Origin: an uncultured Roseburia sp.
Lineage (GTDB): Bacteria > Bacillota > Clostridia > Lachnospirales > Lachnospiraceae
Assembly (NCBI GenBank): GCA_934292805.1
Contig: CAKQXQ010000038.1
Span: 1 to 22,163 of the forward strand
Length of the DNA: 22,163 nucleotides
Direction of reading: 5' to 3'
Part shown: positions 8,062 through 16,739 of the stretch, one piece after another
How positions within the stretch are numbered: position 1 is the first letter of the stretch
Layout of the letters: each line of letters opens with the position of its first letter
Made by a program: the position numbers and the translations under genes
The notes under the pieces: model-generated
Told to the model about the DNA's origin: nothing
Database searches by the model: none
What the model saw: only the letters and a program-made list of their open reading frames with translations

Positions 8062-8919
8062 ATGAAAAAGCTGACAGCGATTATGTTGCTTGCAGCAATG
8101 ACAATCGGTCTTATTGCATGTGGAGATACAAAAACAGAGCAAAAGACAGCAGATGCAACTGTACAGACGGAAAGCACACAGAAAGTGGAAGAAATAGAAG
8201 CAGCAGAAGAAAACACAGAGATAGAGGGAACCGTGATGCTTGCAGCAGCAGCAAGCCTTGAAAAATCTTTTACGGAGCAGCTTATCCCAATGTTTGAAGC
8301 ACAGTATCCGAATGTGAAGATTGAAGGAACTTATGACAGCTCAGGCAAGCTTCAGTCACAGATCGAAGCAGGTGCTGACGTGGATATTTTCTTTTCCGCA
8401 GCCTTAAAACAGATGCAGGCTTTACAGGAAGAGGGTTATATCGATGCAGATGCGTCTGTCGATCTTCTGGAAAATAAAATCGTATTGATCGTACCAAAGG
8501 GAAGCGAAGAAGGATATACGTCTTTTGAAGATATTGTGAATGCGGATATGGCTGCGATCGGTGATCCGGAAAGTGTGCCTGCAGGACAGTACGGAAAAGA
8601 AGCTCTGGAAAACCTTGGACTCTGGAGCGAAGTGGAGAATAAGTTAAGTCTTGGAACCAATGTAACAGAAGTGTTGAACTGGGTAGCAGAGCAGAGTGCT
8701 GATGCAGGAATCGTATATGCTACAGATGCTGCTTCCATACCGGACAAAGTGACAGTAATTGCAGCTGCACCGGAAGGAAGTGTATCTAAAGTCATTTATC
8801 CGGTTGCCGAGTTAAAAGATACAGCAAATAAAGAAGCGGCTGATGCATTTATGGAGTTTTTACAGTCAGCCGATGCTTTGAAGGTTTTCGAAGAAGCCGG
8901 TTTTACCATTAATCAGTAA
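8062..8919 (+). CDS. modA: Molybdate ABC transporter substrate-binding lipoprotein ModA
   Basis: Extracellular binding protein that captures molybdate (or tungstate) and delivers it to ModB. The 285 residues start with a lipoprotein signal ending in LIAC, with the lipid-anchored Cys at 20, then an acidic, Glu/Thr-rich linker. The ModA motifs follow: MLAAAASLEKSF, YDSSGKLQSQIEAGADVDIFFSA, GDPESVPAGQY and DAGIVYATDA. Start 8062 is chosen over the in-frame GTG at 8047 because GAGGA at 8049-8053 is correctly spaced from the ATG and the signal peptide then starts MKKL. modB begins 22 bases after the stop. Confidence 0.93.
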   Translation: MKKLTAIMLLAAMTIGLIACGDTKTEQKTADATVQTESTQKVEEIEAAEENTEIEGTVMLAAAASLEKSFTEQLIPMFEAQYPNVKIEGTYDSSGKLQSQIEAGADVDIFFSAALKQMQALQEEGYIDADASVDLLENKIVLIVPKGSEEGYTSFEDIVNADMAAIGDPESVPAGQYGKEALENLGLWSEVENKLSLGTNVTEVLNWVAEQSADAGIVYATDAASIPDKVTVIAAAPEGSVSKVIYPVAELKDTANKEAADAFMEFLQSADALKVFEEAGFTINQ

Positions 8920-8941
8920 AAATAATTTGGAGGCAGAAAAG

Positions 8942-9601
8942 ATGGATTTGAGTCCGGTTTGGATATCATTAAAAACATCAGTTATTTCAATTCTGTTCAC
9001 TTTTTTTCTTGGACTATACGCAGCGAGATTTGTTGTCTCGCTGCGTTCTAAACGGGCAAAAGCATGGATCGATGGTCTTTTAACCCTTCCACTGGTATTG
9101 CCGCCTACGGTTGCCGGTTTCTTCCTTTTATATCTTTTTGGAGCAAGGCGTCCGATCGGAATCTTGCTGGAACGCATATTTTCCTGGAAAATCGTATTCA
9201 CCTGGCAGGCTACCGTACTTGCTGCCGTAGTAATTTCTTTCCCATTAATGTACCGGTCTGCACGAGGAGCATTTGAGCAGGTTGATGTAAATGTGATCTA
9301 TGCTGCAAGGACACTCGGGATGAGTGAACGTGCGATTTTTTGGAAAATCTGGCTTCCAATGGCAAAGCCCGGAATCATTTCAGGTGGCGTGTTAGCGTTT
9401 ACAAGAGGCCTTGGTGAATTCGGTGCAACTGCCATGATCGCCGGAAATATCGCAGGAAAGACGAGGACACTTCCTCTTGCAATCTATTCTGAGGTGGCAG
9501 CAGGTGACATGAATGAAGCTGGAAAATACGTACTGATCATTGTGGCATTTTCCCTGCTCATTGTAGCCGGAATTAATTTGTGGGGGTCAAAGAAATCATG
9601 A
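8942..9601 (+). CDS. modB: Molybdate ABC transporter permease ModB
   Basis: Integral membrane channel of the molybdate importer, 219 residues with about five to six membrane segments. The cytoplasmic EAA-type loop that docks the ATPase is visible (AARTLGMSERAIFWKIWLP), and the preceding LPLVLPPTVAGF and following GLGEFGATAMIAGN segments are typical of ModB. Start 8942 is used because GGAGG at 8929-8933 is 8 bases upstream; the TTG at 8927 overlaps that site. The stop overlaps the modC start in an ATGA arrangement (9598-9601), which implies translational coupling. Confidence 0.93.
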   Translation: MDLSPVWISLKTSVISILFTFFLGLYAARFVVSLRSKRAKAWIDGLLTLPLVLPPTVAGFFLLYLFGARRPIGILLERIFSWKIVFTWQATVLAAVVISFPLMYRSARGAFEQVDVNVIYAARTLGMSERAIFWKIWLPMAKPGIISGGVLAFTRGLGEFGATAMIAGNIAGKTRTLPLAIYSEVAAGDMNEAGKYVLIIVAFSLLIVAGINLWGSKKS

Positions 9602-10659
9602 GTTTACAGGTTGACATCAGAAAAAAATTAAATGAGAAAGAACTCGAAGTTTCTTTTGATACGGACAAAAATGGCAGGATCACCGGAATCCTTGGTGCAT
9701 CCGGCTGTGGAAAAAGTATGACATTAAAATGCATCGCAGGAATTGAGAAGCCGGATGAGGGAAGAATTGTATTAAATGGCAGGGTGCTATTTGACTCTGC
9801 TAGAAAAATCAATTTGAAAGTGCAGCAAAGACAGGTAGGATATCTGTTTCAAAACTATGCACTTTTTCCGAATATGACAGTGGAAGAGAATGTTAAGGCT
9901 GCCTGTCGGTATTCTTTCGGGAAAGAAAAGATAACCGGAGCAGAGATTGACCGGAAAACAAACAAATATCTGGAAATGCTCCATGTAGAGGATGTAAAGG
10001 ATTCTTATCCGACGAGACTTTCAGGCGGACAGCAGCAGAGAGCTGCACTGGCGAGGATCCTGGCATCAGATCCGCAGGTATTAATGCTGGATGAACCATT
10101 TTCTGCGCTGGATTACTTTCTGAAAGAAAAATTGCAGTTAGAGCTGCTCGAACTCCTTTCCGGCTATGAGAAGGATATCCTTATGGTGACACACAGCAGG
10201 GATGAGATTTACCGATTTTGTGACGATATGATTATCTTAGAGAATGGAAAGAAAGCAGGAGGTGGAGAGACAAAAGCGGTTTTTAAGGATCCGAAGACAA
10301 TTGCAGCAGCCAAACTGACCGGATGTAAGAATATCGAACCGATCGTAAGAAAAAATGAGCATGAGATGTATCTTCCGGGCTGGGATGTGACGATCCATGT
10401 AAAAGGCTTGATCCCAGACAATGCAACACACATCGGAATCCGTGCACATTATCTGAGAATCTGCGAAGAAAACCGGAAGGAGAACGTTGTGGCATGCAAC
10501 GGAGGAAGGATATTGGAAGATCCGTTTGAATTAGTAGTTGTTTTTGACAGAAATATCTGGTGGAAGATTTCAAGGGAAGAGTGGAGAGAATTTCACAGGA
10601 AAACACTTCCGGAGAGATTATATATACCGGAAGAGAGCATTTTGTATCTGACAGAATAA
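9598..10659 (+). CDS. modC: Molybdate ABC transporter ATPase ModC
   Basis: Cytoplasmic ATPase that powers ModB. In 353 residues it shows Walker A GASGCGKS (33-40), a Q-loop in LFQNYALFPNMTVEEN, the signature LSGGQQQR (141-148), Walker B LMLDEP (162-167) and the VTHSRDE H-loop. The C-terminal 110 residues replace a canonical TOBE pair with a weakly recognisable regulatory region. Start 9598 is chosen because its ATG overlaps the modB stop and follows a GGGGG stretch; a GTG at 9580 is in frame but sits in that ribosome site. It is the last gene of the molybdenum block; only a weak hairpin follows. Confidence 0.92.
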   Translation: MSLQVDIRKKLNEKELEVSFDTDKNGRITGILGASGCGKSMTLKCIAGIEKPDEGRIVLNGRVLFDSARKINLKVQQRQVGYLFQNYALFPNMTVEENVKAACRYSFGKEKITGAEIDRKTNKYLEMLHVEDVKDSYPTRLSGGQQQRAALARILASDPQVLMLDEPFSALDYFLKEKLQLELLELLSGYEKDILMVTHSRDEIYRFCDDMIILENGKKAGGGETKAVFKDPKTIAAAKLTGCKNIEPIVRKNEHEMYLPGWDVTIHVKGLIPDNATHIGIRAHYLRICEENRKENVVACNGGRILEDPFELVVVFDRNIWWKISREEWREFHRKTLPERLYIPEESILYLTE

Positions 10660-10718
10660 AAATCAAAACAGGTAAATTTTTTCAAATAATGAAATTTTTG
10701 TGTATAAAAGGAAAAAGC

Positions 10719-10748
10719 TTGTAATCATAGTATTGTTTCATGTAGAAT
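10719..10748 (+). promoter_or_regulatory. Promoter of the two-component operon
   Basis: TTGTAA (10719-10724) and TAGAAT (10743-10748) with an 18-base spacer lie 35 bases before the response regulator ATG, in the gap after modC. This suggests the regulator pair is transcribed separately from modABC. Confidence 0.5.
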
Positions 10749-10782
10749 AAGTCACAAAGCAGGCATAAAGGAGGCAGCATAC

Positions 10783-11469
10783 ATGGATAAATTAAGGATT
10801 CTTGTAGTGGATGATGAGAGCAGAATGAGAAAGCTGGTCAGGGATTTCCTGGTAAAGGCAGACTATGAAGTGTTAGAGGCCGGTGACGGAGAGGAAGCAC
10901 TGGATATCTTTTACAAAGAGAAAAATATCGCACTGCTTATTTTAGATGTCATGATGCCGAAGATGAATGGCTGGGATGTGTGCAGAGAGATCAGGGAACG
11001 GTCAAAGGTGCCGATCATTATGCTGACAGCCAAGAGTGATGAGAGTGATGAATTAACAGGCTTTAATCTTGGCGTGGACGAATATATTTCCAAACCATTT
11101 TCACCGAAGATCCTCGTAGCAAGAGTGAATGCACTGCTCCGCAGGAGCGGACTGACTGCAGATACTCAGGAAAAGTATCTGACAGCCGGGGATATTATTG
11201 TTGACAAAGTGGCACATCAGGTGAAAGCTGAGGGACAGGAAATCGAATTAAGTTACAAAGAATTTGAACTTCTGACCTACTTTATGGAAAATCAGGGGAT
11301 CGCATTGTCGAGAGAGAAGATCTTGAACAATGTATGGAACTATGATTATTTTGGAGATGCCAGAACGATCGATACACATGTGAAAAAGCTCCGTGCAAAG
11401 CTTGGAAAGAAATGTGGAGAATATATAAAAACGATCTGGGGACTTGGTTATAAATTTGAAGTAGACTGA
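10783..11469 (+). CDS. OmpR/PhoB-family response regulator
   Basis: DNA-binding response regulator of 228 residues. The receiver domain (about 1-120) has the acidic pair D10/D11, the phospho-acceptor D55 in LILDVMMPKMNGWD, the MLTAKS switch Thr region and the SKPFSP Lys. The C-terminal winged-helix domain (about 130-228) has ELSYKEFELLTYF, the recognition helix region DARTIDTHVKKLRAKLG and IKTIWGLGYKFE. AAAGGAGG stands 8 bases before the ATG. The cognate histidine kinase begins 17 bases after the stop. The target genes cannot be told from sequence; being next to modC does not prove a role in molybdenum control. Confidence 0.92.
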   Translation: MDKLRILVVDDESRMRKLVRDFLVKADYEVLEAGDGEEALDIFYKEKNIALLILDVMMPKMNGWDVCREIRERSKVPIIMLTAKSDESDELTGFNLGVDEYISKPFSPKILVARVNALLRRSGLTADTQEKYLTAGDIIVDKVAHQVKAEGQEIELSYKEFELLTYFMENQGIALSREKILNNVWNYDYFGDARTIDTHVKKLRAKLGKKCGEYIKTIWGLGYKFEVD

Positions 11470-11486
11470 TACGGACGAAGGCATAC

Positions 11487-12986
11487 ATGATGAAAGATGA
11501 AAAATTGATCAAAGGGTCGCTGACCCGCGAGATGGCAGTGATTATTGCCGGTCTTGTGGCAGGTACGATCATCCTCTGCTGGGCTATCAATACCTGCTTT
11601 CTCGGAAAGTATTATATGCTGCATAAGGAGGATTCATTGCTCGATGGCTTCCATGTAATGAATGAGGCCAGCGAGAATGGCGAACTGACAAGCAGCAGTT
11701 TTGATGTGACATTTGACAATCTCTGTGCGAATGGAAATGTTGCGATTATGGTGATCAGCTCCGACAGGACGATCGTCCGGTCATCTGTAAATGACAATCA
11801 GGTGATCCTGTTAGAGTTTATGAATATTTTATTCGGAACAGATCCAAAGCAGGCAGAAATCTTAAAAAAAGCAGATAATTTTGTGATCCAGAGACAGACA
11901 GATACAAGACTTTCCTCTGAATATCTCGTTTTATATGGAACATTGTCAAATGGAAATCTTATCCTGATGAGAACCGCACTGGAAAGTATCAGAGAGAGTG
12001 CAAGTGTGTCAAACCAGTTCCTGCTTTATGTTGGAATTTTTGCAATTTTGATAAGTACAGTTGTCACTTACTTTGTTTCCAGAGGTATAACAACACCAGT
12101 GCTTGAACTGACGGATATTTCAAAGCGGATGGCACAGCTTGATTTTGAAGCAAAGTATCAGGCAAAAGGACGACGCAGAAATGAGATCGATGAGCTTGGA
12201 GAGCATTTTAATGAACTGTCCAATAAGCTGGAAGTAACCATTTCAGAACTTAAAAGTGCCAATAATGAACTGAAGCAGGACATCGAAAAAAAGACGGAAA
12301 TTGATGAAATGCGAAAAGAATTTTTGTCCAATGTTTCGCATGAGTTAAAAACGCCACTCGCCCTGATCCAGGGATATGCAGAGGGATTACAGGAATGCAT
12401 CAATGATGATGCACAGAGCAGAGATTTTTACTGTGAAGTGATTATGGATGAAGCAGATAAGATGAACCAGATGGTAAAGAAGCTTTTGACATTAAATCAG
12501 CTGGAATTTGGAAATCAGGCAGTGACAATGGAACGGTTCAACCTGACAGAGCTGATAGAAGGCGTGATCAGTTCCACAGGAATTCTTTTAAACCAGAATG
12601 GTATTCAGATTGAATTTTTAGAGCATGAGCCAATGTATGTCTGGGGTGACGAGTTCATGGTAGAAGAGGTTGTGACAAACTATCTGAGCAATGCGATCCA
12701 TCATGCAGACTTTGCAAAAAAGATCACAATATGGTATACCAAAAAAGAAGACTGTGTAAGAGTTGGTGTATTTAATACCGGAAAACCAATCCCGGAAGAA
12801 GATCTTCCGAATATCTGGATTAAGTTCTACAAGGTTGACAAGGCAAGAACAAGAGAATACGGAGGCAGTGGTATCGGTCTTTCTATTGTAAAGGCGATCA
12901 TGGAGTCCTTCCACAGGGAATGTGGTGTGGAAAATCATGAAGACGGTGTGGAGTTCTGGTTTGAGTTAGATACAGAGTCAGTCTGA
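11487..12986 (+). CDS. Sensor histidine kinase (VncS-like)
   Basis: Membrane sensor kinase of 499 residues. A membrane segment at about 15-39 and a second near 178-198 enclose an extracellular sensor region of about 140 residues with no recognised fold. HAMP (about 199-252), a coiled coil, HisKA with the phospho-accepting H285 in NVSHELKTPL, and HATPase_c follow (N box NYLSNAIHHA, G2 box GGSGIGLSIVKAI). The G1 box reads FNTGKPI, with Asn where most kinases have Asp; this variant is seen in VncS-type clostridial kinases and is not by itself a sign of inactivity. Ribosome site is weak, so coupling with the upstream regulator is likely. Confidence 0.9.
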   Translation: MMKDEKLIKGSLTREMAVIIAGLVAGTIILCWAINTCFLGKYYMLHKEDSLLDGFHVMNEASENGELTSSSFDVTFDNLCANGNVAIMVISSDRTIVRSSVNDNQVILLEFMNILFGTDPKQAEILKKADNFVIQRQTDTRLSSEYLVLYGTLSNGNLILMRTALESIRESASVSNQFLLYVGIFAILISTVVTYFVSRGITTPVLELTDISKRMAQLDFEAKYQAKGRRRNEIDELGEHFNELSNKLEVTISELKSANNELKQDIEKKTEIDEMRKEFLSNVSHELKTPLALIQGYAEGLQECINDDAQSRDFYCEVIMDEADKMNQMVKKLLTLNQLEFGNQAVTMERFNLTELIEGVISSTGILLNQNGIQIEFLEHEPMYVWGDEFMVEEVVTNYLSNAIHHADFAKKITIWYTKKEDCVRVGVFNTGKPIPEEDLPNIWIKFYKVDKARTREYGGSGIGLSIVKAIMESFHRECGVENHEDGVEFWFELDTESV

Positions 12987-13046
12987 ATTTTGTATACGAA
13001 ATATGCAGGCTTTGGGGAAATGCTCGATTTGAAAGGATTTGACAGA

Positions 13047-13652
13047 ATGATAGCAATTATTGATTACGATGCAGGCAACTTAAAAAGCGTGGAGAAAGCA
13101 CTTGCTGCAATTGGCGAAAAAAGTGTGATCACGAGAGATTTCCATGAAATCGAAAAGGCAGACAAGGTGATCTTACCGGGGGTCGGCTCCTTTGGAGAGG
13201 CAATGGATCAGTTGAAAAAATATGAACTGGACAAGGTGATCCGTGAGGTTACAGCAGAAGAAAAACCATTCTTAGGTATCTGTCTCGGACTTCAGCTTCT
13301 TTTCGAAGGAAGTGATGAGTCAAGTGGTGTAGAAGGTCTGCACCTTTTAGATGGCAGGATTTTAAGGATCCCGGAAAAAGAAGGGATCAAGATCCCGCAT
13401 GTTGGCTGGAATTCATTGGAATTGCATAATCAGGGAAGACTTTTTTCGGATCTTCCGGCAGAACCATACGTTTACTTTGTGCATTCCTATTACCTGAAGG
13501 CAGAAGATCTGTCAATTGTAACGGCGACAACAGAATACAGTACGACGATTCACGCATCGGTAGAAAAGGGCAATATTTTTGCATGCCAGTTCCATCCTGA
13601 GAAAAGTGGAACGACCGGGTTACAGATACTGACGAATTTTGCAAAACTGTAG
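13047..13652 (+). CDS. hisH: Imidazole glycerol phosphate synthase glutaminase subunit HisH
   Basis: Glutaminase that supplies ammonia to HisF in histidine synthesis. The 201 residues show the class I amidotransferase triad: C79 in GICLGLQ, H183 and E185 in FHPEKS, plus PGVGSFG and the HisH-specific PHVGWNSL. Start 13047 is chosen because AAAGGA is 9 bases upstream and the protein then begins MIAIIDYDAGN, the normal HisH start; a TTG at 12990 is in frame but unsupported. hisF follows 14 bases later. The other his genes are not in the window. Confidence 0.95.
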   Translation: MIAIIDYDAGNLKSVEKALAAIGEKSVITRDFHEIEKADKVILPGVGSFGEAMDQLKKYELDKVIREVTAEEKPFLGICLGLQLLFEGSDESSGVEGLHLLDGRILRIPEKEGIKIPHVGWNSLELHNQGRLFSDLPAEPYVYFVHSYYLKAEDLSIVTATTEYSTTIHASVEKGNIFACQFHPEKSGTTGLQILTNFAKL

Positions 13653-13666
13653 AGAGGAGCCTTACA

Positions 13667-14428
13667 ATGTTTACAAAGAGAATCATTCCATGTCTGGATG
13701 TTAAGAACGGACGTGTGGTAAAAGGAGTTAATTTTGTTGATTTAAAAGATGCCGGAGATCCGGTTGAGATTGCGGAAGCGTATGACAAAGCAGGTGCAGA
13801 TGAACTTGTTTTCCTGGATATCACAGCAACCTCAGATGACAGGGAAACGGTAGTAGATATGGTACGAAGAGTGGCAGAAAAGGTATTCATCCCGTTTACG
13901 GTAGGCGGAGGAATCCGGACAGTGGAAGATTTTAAAGTGCTTTTAAGAGAAGGTGCGGATAAAATTTCCATCAATTCTTCTGCGATCAACCGGCCGGAAT
14001 TAATTTCAGAAGCAGCAGAGAAATTTGGAAGCCAGTGTGTCGTTGTTGCGATTGATGCAAGAAGACGCGAAGATGGCACCGGATGGAATGTATACAAAAA
14101 TGGTGGCAGGATCGACACCGGTCTTGATGCAATAGAATGGGCGAAAAAAGCAGACAGGCTTGGTGCGGGAGAAATCCTGCTTACAAGCATGGACTGTGAT
14201 GGAACAAAGTCCGGATATGATATTGAACTGACCAGACAGATCGCAGAGAGTGTGTCTATTCCGGTCATTGCATCCGGCGGAGCAGGAACAATGGAACACT
14301 TTTACGATGCTCTGACAGAAGGAGAGGCAGATGCAGCCCTTGCAGCATCCCTATTCCATTATAAAGAACTGGAAATCAGAGAGTTGAAGGATTATCTCGC
14401 AAAGCGTGGGGTACCGGTAAGAAAATAA
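13667..14428 (+). CDS. hisF: Imidazole glycerol phosphate synthase cyclase subunit HisF
   Basis: Cyclase that joins ammonia from HisH to the PRFAR intermediate, yielding imidazole glycerol phosphate and AICAR. A (beta/alpha)8 barrel of 253 residues, the standard length, with both catalytic aspartates at the expected positions: D11 in IIPCLDVKNGRVVKG and D130 in VVVAIDARR. TVGGGIRT and ASGGAGT phosphate-binding loops are also clear. GAGAGGAG precedes the ATG. It forms the usual HisH-HisF pair; no terminator is seen before ung. Confidence 0.96.
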   Translation: MFTKRIIPCLDVKNGRVVKGVNFVDLKDAGDPVEIAEAYDKAGADELVFLDITATSDDRETVVDMVRRVAEKVFIPFTVGGGIRTVEDFKVLLREGADKISINSSAINRPELISEAAEKFGSQCVVVAIDARRREDGTGWNVYKNGGRIDTGLDAIEWAKKADRLGAGEILLTSMDCDGTKSGYDIELTRQIAESVSIPVIASGGAGTMEHFYDALTEGEADAALAASLFHYKELEIRELKDYLAKRGVPVRK

Positions 14429-14491
14429 AACAGATTGCAGATTTTTTGAAAATACCAGAATAACTGCGTCTGGAAAGGAAAATAGATTAAA

Positions 14492-15169
14492 ATGTCAATG
14501 ATCACGAATGACTGGCTCCCGGAGCTTGCGGGAGAATTCAAAAAGCCATATTACAGAGAGTTATATCAGTTTGTAAGTGAGGAATACAATAGAACCGTTG
14601 TCTATCCTCCGGCAGATGATATTTTCAATGCACTTCATTTTACACCGCTTGGGAATGTGAAAGTTCTGATCCTTGGACAGGATCCTTATCATAATGTGAA
14701 CCAGGCTCACGGATTATCATTCTCGGTTCTTCCAGAACAGAAGGATATCCCACCATCGTTACAGAATATTTATAAGGAACTTCATGATGATCTTGGCTGC
14801 GATATTCCGAATAACGGATATCTGAAAAAATGGGCAGATCAGGGAGTCTTACTTTTGAATACGGTGCTTACGGTACGTGCACATCAGGCAAATTCACATC
14901 AGGGACATGGCTGGGAACAGTTTACGGATGCGATCATACAGGCAGTGAATGCACAGGATCGGCCAATTGTATATATGCTCTGGGGAAGACCGGCACAAAG
15001 CAAGATTCCGATGCTGACAAATCCAAAGCACCTGATCTTAACAGCACCTCATCCGAGTCCTCTTTCTGCCTACCGCGGATTTTTCGGATGCCGGCATTTC
15101 AGTAAAGCAAATGAATTTCTGGAGAAAAACGGAATCGCACCGATCGACTGGCAGATTGAAGATATATAG
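14492..15169 (+). CDS. ung: Uracil-DNA glycosylase (family 1)
   Basis: Removes uracil from DNA to start base excision repair. The 225 residues carry the family 1 motifs: GQDPYH with catalytic D64, the uracil-pocket segment GLSFSV, LLNTVLTVR, and the DNA-intercalation motif HPSPLS with catalytic H187. Two ATGs (14492 and 14498) are in frame; AAAGGA is 12 bases before the first and the choice changes only two residues. An imperfect hairpin lies downstream. Confidence 0.96.
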   Translation: MSMITNDWLPELAGEFKKPYYRELYQFVSEEYNRTVVYPPADDIFNALHFTPLGNVKVLILGQDPYHNVNQAHGLSFSVLPEQKDIPPSLQNIYKELHDDLGCDIPNNGYLKKWADQGVLLLNTVLTVRAHQANSHQGHGWEQFTDAIIQAVNAQDRPIVYMLWGRPAQSKIPMLTNPKHLILTAPHPSPLSAYRGFFGCRHFSKANEFLEKNGIAPIDWQIEDI

Positions 15170-15207
15170 AAAAAGCTTTGAACAAAAAGCTCTTATAAAT
15201 GAGGAGT

Positions 15208-15237
15208 GCCCAGATACCATTACAATGATACCTGGGC
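15208..15237 (+). terminator. Imperfect hairpin after ung (possible terminator)
   Basis: Arms 15208-15221 and 15224-15237 pair over 14 positions with two A-C mismatches, starting from GCCCAG and ending in CTGGGC. No T-run follows on the plus strand, so termination is only possible, not demonstrated. Confidence 0.4.
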
Positions 15238-15286
15238 TATTATGAAAAAATTATCAAATAATAATTAAACTGACGATATAACTTAT

Positions 15287-15295
15287 TGCTATAAT
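15287..15295 (+). promoter_or_regulatory. Extended -10 promoter upstream of mnmA
   Basis: TGCTATAAT is a perfect TATAAT with the TGN extension. No good -35 is seen, as is usual for extended -10 promoters. It would leave an mRNA leader of about 95 bases before the mnmA ATG; the leader is AT-rich and shows no clear fold. Confidence 0.5.
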
Positions 15296-15397
15296 TACTA
15301 TAACATTAAGATATGAATAAATTATGAACAATTAATGAACGAATCGTATTTTTGGTGCGATCGATCAGGAAAAAGAATAGAAACTAAGAGGTAAGAT

Positions 15398-16474
15398 ATG
15401 TCAAAAAAAGTTGTAGTAGGAATGTCCGGAGGAGTAGATTCTTCCGTTGCTGCTTATCTGTTAAAAAAACAGGGATATGATGTCATCGGAGTGACAATGC
15501 AGATCTGGCAGGATGAAGATGAATTCACGCAGGAGCAGAATGGCGGATGCTGCGGATTAAGTGCGGTTGATGATGCAAGAAGAGTAGCAGACCGGCTTGA
15601 AATCCCATATTATGTTATGAATTTCAAGAGTGAATTCAGAAAAAATGTCATGGACTATTTTACAGCAGAATATCTGAAAGGAAGAACTCCTAATCCATGC
15701 ATCGCATGCAACCGGTATGTGAAATGGGAAGCATTGTTAGAACGCAGCATAGCTATTGGGGCAGATTATATCGCAACCGGTCATTATGCAAGAATTGAGC
15801 AGCTTTCCAACGGACGTTATGCAATCAAAAATTCCGTTACTGCATTAAAAGACCAGACTTATGCATTATATAACCTGACACAGGAACAGTTAAAAAGAAC
15901 ACTGATGCCGGTAGGGGATTATACAAAAGATGAGATCCGTGCAATCGCAGAGGAAGTAGGACTTATGGTTGCACATAAGAAAGACAGTATGGAGATCTGC
16001 TTTATCCCGGATGATGATTATGCCGGATTTATTGACAGGGAGTGCAATGGACAGGTTCCGCCTCCTGGTAATTTTGTTTCTACTGACGGTAAGATTTTGG
16101 GAAGACACAAGGGAATCACCCATTACACGATCGGACAGCGAAAAGGCCTTGGAATTGCATTTGGATATCCGGTGTTTGTAACTGAAATCAGACCTGATAC
16201 CAATGAAGTTGTTCTTGGTACCAATGAAGATGTGTTTACCAATGAACTATATGCGGATCACATTAATTTCATGTCCGTTCCGGATATTAAGGGAACAATG
16301 GAGTTCAAAGCAAAGATCCGTTATTCGCATAGCGGAAGCATGTGTAAGGTTACCCGTGTCGGAGAAGACAGAATCCATTGTGAATTTGAAGAGCCGGTAC
16401 GTGCAGTCACACCGGGACAGGCGGTTGTACTGTATGATGGAGATTATGTAGCCGGAGGCGGAATCATCTGTTAG
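15398..16474 (+). CDS. mnmA: tRNA 2-thiouridylase MnmA
   Basis: Adds sulfur to the wobble uridine U34 of Lys, Glu and Gln tRNAs, using ATP and persulfide sulfur. The 358 residues are standard. The PP-loop SGGVDSS (10-16) binds ATP; C101 in NPCIACN and C201 in SMEICF are the catalytic cysteine pair; TGHYAR, KDQTYALY and the GQRKGLGI segment are all conserved. AGAGGTAAG precedes the ATG. It stands alone between an extended -10 promoter and a terminator, so it is probably monocistronic; no cysteine desulfurase gene is adjacent. Confidence 0.96.
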   Translation: MSKKVVVGMSGGVDSSVAAYLLKKQGYDVIGVTMQIWQDEDEFTQEQNGGCCGLSAVDDARRVADRLEIPYYVMNFKSEFRKNVMDYFTAEYLKGRTPNPCIACNRYVKWEALLERSIAIGADYIATGHYARIEQLSNGRYAIKNSVTALKDQTYALYNLTQEQLKRTLMPVGDYTKDEIRAIAEEVGLMVAHKKDSMEICFIPDDDYAGFIDRECNGQVPPPGNFVSTDGKILGRHKGITHYTIGQRKGLGIAFGYPVFVTEIRPDTNEVVLGTNEDVFTNELYADHINFMSVPDIKGTMEFKAKIRYSHSGSMCKVTRVGEDRIHCEFEEPVRAVTPGQAVVLYDGDYVAGGGIIC

Positions 16475-16547
16475 GCGAAAAGTACTGGTGATAGAGTCAG
16501 CATGATAGGATAATATGACAGAAAGAATTTTATAGAGCAGTATATGA

Positions 16548-16575
16548 GAAAAATCCGCATATTAGCGGATTTTTC
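16548..16575. terminator. Bidirectional intrinsic terminator after mnmA
   Basis: Perfect 11-base arms (GAAAAATCCGC and GCGGATTTTTC) around a 6-base loop, with a T-run inside each outgoing arm. It can stop mnmA on the plus strand and the XRE regulator message coming from the other side. Confidence 0.85.
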
Positions 16576-16580
16576 TTTAG

Positions 16581-16683
16581 GTGTGTGCCTAACGGGTTAA
16601 AGTCCCGAATCCGCCCGGTAGTTAGGCACCGCCTCCTACTCGATTTTCGGTGAGCTCTTTTGCAATGCAGAGTCCTAGACCAA
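16581..16683 (+). other. Folded RNA-like fragment, possible 5' remnant of a group II intron
   Basis: A 9-base perfect inverted repeat (GTGCCTAAC at 16585-16593, GTTAGGCAC at 16621-16629) encloses a second hairpin, GGG...CCC (16594-16596 with 16604-16606) around TTAAAGT, and a CCG...CGG element. The start fits the group II intron 5' consensus GUGYG (16583-16587), and the GGG-TTAAAGT-CCC hairpin resembles the GGTGAAAGTCC hairpin common at the start of domain I in bacterial introns. No reverse transcriptase, domain V or 3' end is seen before the XRE gene, so if the identification is right it is a truncated relic. An unrelated structured RNA is possible. Confidence 0.35.
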
Positions 16684-16739
16684 AATGTTAGAAAATTCTT
16701 TAAATTTGTAGATTATTTTAAAATGCAATAGTTAAGTTA

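Noticed and set aside
10664..10705. Terminator after modC
   Set aside because: Only a 5-base A/T stem (TTTCA/TGAAA) before a T-run; too weak to call.
13387..14268. Long open frame on the minus strand opposite hisH and hisF (293 codons)
   Set aside because: It is antisense to two firmly identified genes and shows no domain or ribosome site; it is a by-product of their codon use.
16593..16630. tRNA gene
   Set aside because: The sequence looks superficially like a T-arm (GGTTAAAGTCC), but there is no anticodon arm, D-arm or acceptor stem.
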